Source: Bacteriovorax sp. (GTDB taxonomy: Bacteria; Bdellovibrionota; Bacteriovoracia; Bacteriovoracales; Bacteriovoracaceae). From it: a DNA stretch of 64,000 nucleotides. The translations under genes were made by a program, and so were the position numbers. How positions within the stretch are numbered: position 1 is the first letter of the stretch; the number at the start of each line of letters is the position of its first letter. Of the stretch, positions 59,089 through 64,000 are shown piece by piece. The notes below the pieces were generated by a model. It was given only the letters and a program-made list of their open reading frames with translations, ran no database searches and was not told where the DNA came from. The stretch covers positions 83,540-147,539 of the forward strand of contig JACMPM010000003.1 in the NCBI GenBank assembly GCA_014377485.1, read 5' to 3'.

Positions 59089-61011
59089 ACGCGGTTTTTC
59101 TTCGCGTGATTTTACCCAAAGGCGATTGTCGAATTCAGCATTAAACATTTTTGCAGCTTTTACATTGGCCTTTAAGTTTTGAATTGAAATCAGATTTTCA
59201 TCATTGTTATCATTTCCACCACCACTCCAGTTCTGTGAACCAACAATAATTTGTTCAGCATTCATTTCACCGTTTGCCTGTCTGCGGGTAAGTGTCCCAA
59301 CTTTATAATGGTTTTTTCCTTTCCAGGTACTTGAGCGAACTGAGATTGCTCCAATTTTTTCATTTGTAGGAAGTCCTACGAGGCCGATATAAGGATTTTT
59401 CATGAAGACATTGAGGATGCTATCGCGAGTCCATGAAGTTAAACCATGTCCGAGTTTTGAATCAAATACAATGCGAACATTGGCCCCTTTAGCCACAGCA
59501 TATTGCATGGCCCGAATAATTTCATAACCAGTTCCACCAAACATTGAAATGCGGATTTCATCTCCCACACTTGCGGATAATAACATTGGAAGAATTGCTC
59601 TATGTTCAGCATCATCAGTTGGAGCAAAGTGTACTCGAACGTTTGTTCCATCATTAAATTTAAAGAAGCGTTGAGAGACTGGAAATTTATTTCTGTGAAA
59701 TCGTCCCACCTGAACCGGATTTTTATCGTCACTATTTACCACTAATTTACTTTTTACAGAAACAGCTGGATCAAAATTAAACATCAAATTAAATTCATCC
59801 AAATAAGCATTCGCAATCAAATCATTTCGAATATAGACCGACATATTTGAATTGGCTTCAGTTCCCATGCAGTGATTGGAAATATTAGCTGTTCCGGCCC
59901 AGACAGCTTTCACGCCATCATGATTTTCAAGAACTGCATATTTATTATGCATAATATGTGAAGTGGCCCATTCAAGGCGCACTCGTGATTCCTCTTGAGT
60001 TTTAATTCCATCATTCATTTCATGGATGAAAGACGGAGTGCCGTCATATTGAAAAGTGGCATGCATACCGCCTGGATTTGTTGTTGATTCCCCAAAAAGC
60101 CAGTTGGCATAATTAGGACTTGTAACACTTGGTTGAACATAATCAAAAACCCACGGGCTTTTGCCTTTCTCGAAACCTGAAACATCAATTACAGCTCGCA
60201 CATTTACTGATGAAGTTCGCGCGTGATTTACGATTGCATTATAGACACCACTCATACTTCCTTTAATATCATCAATTCCGTACATGGCGATTGATAAACT
60301 TTTACCCACATCGTTTGAAAGTCTTTCTGCAAAACGTGCAGCGACTTCACCACTTGGACTTCCATCCCATGCTTCTGTAAAAAATACATCCATATCTAAG
60401 GAGTCTCCTGCGATTATAGGAGCTCCTAAATTTTCTTTTGCAGGAATTCTAAAATCTGCTCTTGGTTTTAATTTTGGTGTTTTCTCCAGACATTCCCAAT
60501 CAAGTAAATTCTGGCAGTCGAGAAACTGAGTACTGGCAATAAATAGACGTTGAATCGCATTTAGATTTGAAGGTGTTTTATCTTCTTCATCACTAGATTC
60601 TTCGGCATCAATTGCGACAGGTGGTTTTTTTGATGAATCTACCGCTGCGACTTCACCTTCAGGAGTAACAACGGCTGTTGCCGTTTCTGCTTTTTTAAAA
60701 TCTTTAGCGGTTAAACCAAGGAACATTAAATAATGTCTCAAGCGATCAGTGGCCGCATTAAGATCTGCTTCGGGCATTCCTTTGGTCGATTTTTTTAGGG
60801 CGATTTTCAAGGCAGCTGCAAGCTCACCGCTATCTTTGGTGATCTGTGGAAATTCAGATGGCCCTGGAATCGTCAATGAATCTGAAGTGGCCACTTGTCT
60901 CAATGGAGTACTACTACGGCCGAGCTTATTACTTGAGCATGAATTTATAAAAGTAAAAAGTAGTGTAATTACTAAAAGTGTCCGAGTGTATTTGTCGCTA
61001 ATTTTCTTCAT
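59080..61011 (-). CDS. Phospholipase D-family lipoprotein
   Basis: Lipobox LFTFINSCSS; HNKYAVLENHDGVKAVWAGTANIS; HYKVGTLTRR...IIVGSQNWSGG. Confidence 0.85.
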   Translation of the reverse strand: MKKISDKYTRTLLVITLLFTFINSCSSNKLGRSSTPLRQVATSDSLTIPGPSEFPQITKDSGELAAALKIALKKSTKGMPEADLNAATDRLRHYLMFLGLTAKDFKKAETATAVVTPEGEVAAVDSSKKPPVAIDAEESSDEEDKTPSNLNAIQRLFIASTQFLDCQNLLDWECLEKTPKLKPRADFRIPAKENLGAPIIAGDSLDMDVFFTEAWDGSPSGEVAARFAERLSNDVGKSLSIAMYGIDDIKGSMSGVYNAIVNHARTSSVNVRAVIDVSGFEKGKSPWVFDYVQPSVTSPNYANWLFGESTTNPGGMHATFQYDGTPSFIHEMNDGIKTQEESRVRLEWATSHIMHNKYAVLENHDGVKAVWAGTANISNHCMGTEANSNMSVYIRNDLIANAYLDEFNLMFNFDPAVSVKSKLVVNSDDKNPVQVGRFHRNKFPVSQRFFKFNDGTNVRVHFAPTDDAEHRAILPMLLSASVGDEIRISMFGGTGYEIIRAMQYAVAKGANVRIVFDSKLGHGLTSWTRDSILNVFMKNPYIGLVGLPTNEKIGAISVRSSTWKGKNHYKVGTLTRRQANGEMNAEQIIVGSQNWSGGGNDNNDENLISIQNLKANVKAAKMFNAEFDNRLWVKSREEKPRLR

Positions 61012-61178
61012 TAAAATCCTCAATGAAAAAGCCTGAAATCTAAATAAAATATTAACATACTTCATGGATCGACAGGGCCTCTTAAAGTGATGGAAGAAAT
61101 TTCCTATTTTAAACAATACTCATTTTTTTTTCTTATCCCATATAATTTAAGCATCACCAGAAAAAGGAGAATAAACGA

Positions 61179-61931
61179 ATGCTTAAGACATTAACAGCGG
61201 TGCTCTTTTTACTTATTTCATGTGCTTCCGCCAAACATTTTCCAGATTCCAACGATCCTTTAGGGAAGGATACTTTTTCTTTCCGCGAACCAACTTCAAA
61301 CGATATTTCTGCAAAAGTAACTTTATGGGGAACTTATTATTATCTTCCGCAAGTCAGTGATGGTTCCGGAGACTTTGCTCTCCGTGATATGAAAAGTATG
61401 GAGTTGGGTCCTAGATTAACTCAACGAGAGTGGTGTGAAACGGCCATGGAAGGATCTGTTCGTGTCATGGATAAAAGCGGTATCGCTAAAACATATAACT
61501 ATGCTGGTGTGACCACTGATAATCTAGTTGATTGCAAAAAGGTTTTTAAAATTGATGTAAGTAAAACAAAATTCCGTGAAGCCAAAGGGCCTTATGGTGA
61601 TGGACTGGATGATTATATTCTTGCTCCTTATAGAACTCTAGCGACAGATGTAACCAAAATTGCATCAGGAACAGTTCTTTATATTCCAGAGGCAAGAGGA
61701 GCGAAGATAACTCTTACTAACGGAAGAATTATCATTCATGATGGTTATTTTTTTGCAGGAGACAAAGGGGGGGCCATAAAAGAAAATCATATTGATGTTT
61801 TTATTGGAACACATCAAACAGCTCCATTTTTCCCTTGGATAAAAAGCAATCAGGAAAAAACTTTTGAAGCCTTTATCGTCTCAGACAAAAAAATTATTTC
61901 TGATTTAACCGACCTGCACTCAGGCATTTAA
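61179..61931 (+). CDS. Lipoprotein with 3D (Asp-box) domain
   Basis: Lipobox LLISCASA; TVLYIPEARGAKITLTNGRIIIHDGYFFAGDKGGAIKENHIDVFIG. Confidence 0.85.
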   Translation: MLKTLTAVLFLLISCASAKHFPDSNDPLGKDTFSFREPTSNDISAKVTLWGTYYYLPQVSDGSGDFALRDMKSMELGPRLTQREWCETAMEGSVRVMDKSGIAKTYNYAGVTTDNLVDCKKVFKIDVSKTKFREAKGPYGDGLDDYILAPYRTLATDVTKIASGTVLYIPEARGAKITLTNGRIIIHDGYFFAGDKGGAIKENHIDVFIGTHQTAPFFPWIKSNQEKTFEAFIVSDKKIISDLTDLHSGI

Positions 61932-61983
61932 ATAGTAATGATATCTCTTGATGGATGAGTTCGTTTAGAACTATACTTTTCAA

Positions 61984-62655
61984 ATGAAAAGTATGCAGAA
62001 TTTATTATTAAGCACATTCATCGGATTCCTTATTTTAGGGCAAATTGCCAGCGCCGATATTCAAATTCAATCTTCTAAAAAAAAATACTCATGGAAAAAC
62101 GAATGGACTTCTACTATTTTAGAAGAGCTAAAAAAAGATGAGTACAGAGTTGGTGAGCAGGCAATGCTCAATTTGGAAATTGATGAAGAAGATTTAAATG
62201 AGCTTGAGTGCGATGGATATAATAATGCTACACCTGATCAAAAAAGTGAATTTTGGGTAGTATTTTTTTCGGCCTTAACCAGAGCGGAGAGTGCATTCAA
62301 CCCTAAGGCACGATCAAGAATGAGCAAGGGACACCGAAGCTTGGGGTTATTACAATTGGCCCGCGCCACAGCTAAGTCTCAATGTGGTATTGTTCCTCCA
62401 GAGGGTAGCGTTTTAAATCCTGAAGATAATTTAAAATGTGGAATTAAATTAATGTCATGGCAATTGCATGGAGCCCCAATTACATCTGGAAAAAAACTAA
62501 GATCTGACCTTGAAGGACAAATTTTTGGCTCGCATATGTTTCAATGGGGACCACTTCGCGATAACGATCTCCGGGGTCGCAAATTATTGACCTATTGGTT
62601 TAAAGCCCATCTTGATCAATTAAAATTCTGCAATCAAAAATCCAAAGCAGAATGA
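61984..62655 (+). CDS. Secreted lytic transglycosylase (SLT-domain)
   Basis: Signal peptide; FSALTRAESAFNPKARSRMSKGHRSLGLLQLARATAKSQCG; NLKCGIKLMSWQL. Confidence 0.88.
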   Translation: MKSMQNLLLSTFIGFLILGQIASADIQIQSSKKKYSWKNEWTSTILEELKKDEYRVGEQAMLNLEIDEEDLNELECDGYNNATPDQKSEFWVVFFSALTRAESAFNPKARSRMSKGHRSLGLLQLARATAKSQCGIVPPEGSVLNPEDNLKCGIKLMSWQLHGAPITSGKKLRSDLEGQIFGSHMFQWGPLRDNDLRGRKLLTYWFKAHLDQLKFCNQKSKAE

Positions 62656-62790
62656 AATCCAATTATTCTGAACATATTACCTAAGTCTATACTTCGTATT
62701 CTAATTATATCCTTTATTTATTGAATGCTCGACTTCAAACTCATTTTTAAGAACTTTTTCAAATCTCATCCAAAATTAAGGGGGAGAAAG

Positions 62791-62940
62791 ATGAAATTAT
62801 TATTCTTATGCGTTTTAATGATGACTAGTTTTTGCGGTAGAAAAATTAAGGCCCAAGAAAAAAATCCTGAAATAGTTAATAAAGGAGAACTTCATGTCAA
62901 CAGAACAACATCATGTAAGTTGGGAGTCAGTAAAAAATAA
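62791..62940 (+). CDS. Small secreted/membrane peptide, uncertain
   Basis: AAGGGGGAGAAAG SD before ATG 62791; MKLLFLCVLMMTSFCGRKIKAQEKN; 3' part overlaps csbD-like start. Confidence 0.35.
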   Translation: MKLLFLCVLMMTSFCGRKIKAQEKNPEIVNKGELHVNRTTSCKLGVSKK

Positions 62941-63112
62941 GATTATGCATAAATGGAAAAAATTCGAAGATAGCGATATTGAAAGCATGAAGGAAGACTT
63001 GGGTATGCTCTCAGAGAAACTTCAAAGTCTTTATAGCTATCCCAAAAGTAAAGCAGATCAAGAAATGAAAGAATTTAGAACAACCCTGGAAGAAAAACCA
63101 AAACATCATTAG
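62894..63112 (+). CDS. CsbD-like stress protein
   Basis: AAAGGAGAACTTC SD; SWESVKNKIMHKWKKFEDSDIESMKEDLGMLSEKLQSLYSYPKSKADQEM. Confidence 0.75.
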   Translation: MSTEQHHVSWESVKNKIMHKWKKFEDSDIESMKEDLGMLSEKLQSLYSYPKSKADQEMKEFRTTLEEKPKHH

Positions 63113-63121
63113 GAGCTATTT

Positions 63122-63244
63122 ATGAATAATGGTACAAAAAAAAATCCGGATGTGCAGCCTCCCACAAAACCTGAAATTCAACCTATACAACCTTCAGAAC
63201 CTACATCTCCAATAAATCCACAAGCAGACTTATCGTTTGGATAA
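63122..63244 (+). CDS. Short Pro-rich peptide, 40 aa (MNNGTKKNPDVQPPTKPEIQPIQPSEPTSPINPQADLSFG)
   Basis: Not in ORF track; TAGGAGCTATTT SD after CsbD-like stop. Confidence 0.45.
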   Translation: MNNGTKKNPDVQPPTKPEIQPIQPSEPTSPINPQADLSFG

Positions 63245-63355
63245 AGTATTTATCTTGGTTTTAGTAACTTTTGATCTACCTTTTCCAAGCTTAATATTTT
63301 TTGGATGAATAGATTTTTTTAATTTGAGTTTAAATGTCTTTGCTGATTTTTTCAT
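63230..63355 (-). CDS. Short very basic peptide, 41 aa (MKKSAKTFKLKLKKSIHPKNIKLGKGRSKVTKTKINTLSKR)
   Basis: Not in ORF track; TTGGGAGATTTT SD; Lys/Arg-rich; 15-nt convergent overlap with Pro-rich ORF. Confidence 0.45.
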   Translation of the reverse strand: MKKSAKTFKLKLKKSIHPKNIKLGKGRSKVTKTKINTLSKR

Positions 63356-63540
63356 AAAATCTCCCAAATAAGAGCTCAACTTTAGGATGAATCAAAAAAG
63401 GAGATTATAAAAATAGATAATACTGATGCTTTATAACTTACGACTATATATAACTTAACAATTATATATTTTTTTAATTTTATTAATTGCAGGAAAATTA
63501 ATTTAGAATTCTGAGATCCATTGCAAAGGAATGTATAAAA

Positions 63541-63888
63541 ATGAGAAAATCATTATTAATAATTTTGTTATCAGTCGTCAGTTTATGGTCAATGCTGCTG
63601 TTAGCTGCTGATCCTAAGCCTGTTGTGGCTGTTGGTCCTGTACCGGTTGTAGAAGCAGTACCCTCTCCTGCTGTAGATCCAGATGATGTTCCAGCCACAA
63701 AGATCAAAGTTCCTAAAGATGCAATTGAAGAGACCAAAATTGGCCTGATAAAGACGGAAAAAGTTTATGTAGATAAAAGCTGCCATATGGTTAAAGGCAA
63801 ACTTAAATGCAAACCCAAAAAAATAAAACGCAAAACCATCGGTTCAGACAAAGATCTCAAAGACGTTAAAGAAGAGAATACTCCCTAA
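63541..63888 (+). CDS. Secreted hypothetical protein with Pro/Val/Ala linker and Lys-rich C-terminus
   Basis: Signal peptide; ADPKPVVAVGPVPVVEAVPSPAVDPDD; KLKCKPKKIKRKT. Confidence 0.6.
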   Translation: MRKSLLIILLSVVSLWSMLLLAADPKPVVAVGPVPVVEAVPSPAVDPDDVPATKIKVPKDAIEETKIGLIKTEKVYVDKSCHMVKGKLKCKPKKIKRKTIGSDKDLKDVKEENTP

Positions 63889-63947
63889 TAGAAGCTATAT
63901 TTGCATTGAGAGCAGAATCATAATAAAATCCTATCAATGGGGTTTTT

Positions 63948-64000
63948 ATGAAAATCAATTCTCTGGCTTTTCAGACAGATTTATTTTTTCATCGTTTTAC
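63948..64000 (+). CDS. Start of a CDS truncated by window end (possibly GNAT-like)
   Basis: ATGAAAATCAATTCTCTGGCTTTTCAGACAGATTTATTTTTTCATCGTTTTAC = MKINSLAFQTDLFFHRF; open to window end. Confidence 0.5.
   Translation, partial: MKINSLAFQTDLFFHRF

Noticed and set aside
1-64000. CRISPR array, tRNA/rRNA, prophage or intact transposon
   Set aside because: No regular direct-repeat/spacer pattern, no recognisable tRNA/rRNA core sequences, no integrase/transposase/phage structural ORFs seen by eye.

Overview
This is an AT-rich, gene-dense chromosomal window. Gene content (TamA/TamB-like pair, many secreted hydrolases, Bacteroidetes-style cbb3 cluster) would fit a Bdellovibrionota-type organism, but that is inference. 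I saw no rRNA, tRNA, CRISPR array, prophage or intact IS element. From left to right the main blocks are: (1) a TamA/TamB-like pair; (2) a MazG-like pyrophosphohydrolase plus a permuted SAM-methyltransferase, followed by a structured leader/ncRNA with a strong terminator; (3) secreted proteins: BON domain, DUF2252, M14 carboxypeptidase, PLD; (4) a roughly 13.7-39 kb block with a low-oxygen/energy-stress character: Ca-type P-ATPase, USP, ATP-PEPCK, CxxCH protein, rifampin-phosphotransferase-like dikinase plus beta-propeller, CoA transferase, beta-CASP nuclease plus ATP-cone/Mrr-like nuclease, hemerythrin-MCP, a complete cbb3 oxidase operon with fused CcoNO, and an FNR-type regulator; (5) a redox/housekeeping stretch (desaturase, GST, MsrB, DoxX, photolyase, GPx, ADH, SDR); (6) cell-wall and secreted enzymes (MepA, transglutaminase-like, PLD lipoprotein, 3D domain, SLT) plus small genes. 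The best leads are the putative FNR regulon supported by palindromes near TTGAT-N4-ATCAA, the ATP-cone-nuclease/beta-CASP operon, the Rph-like dikinase/propeller pair, the leader RNA at ~6.2-6.41 kb, a secreted DUF2252 protein, and several unlisted small ORFs. No feature has been confirmed by a database search; family calls are from motif recognition only.
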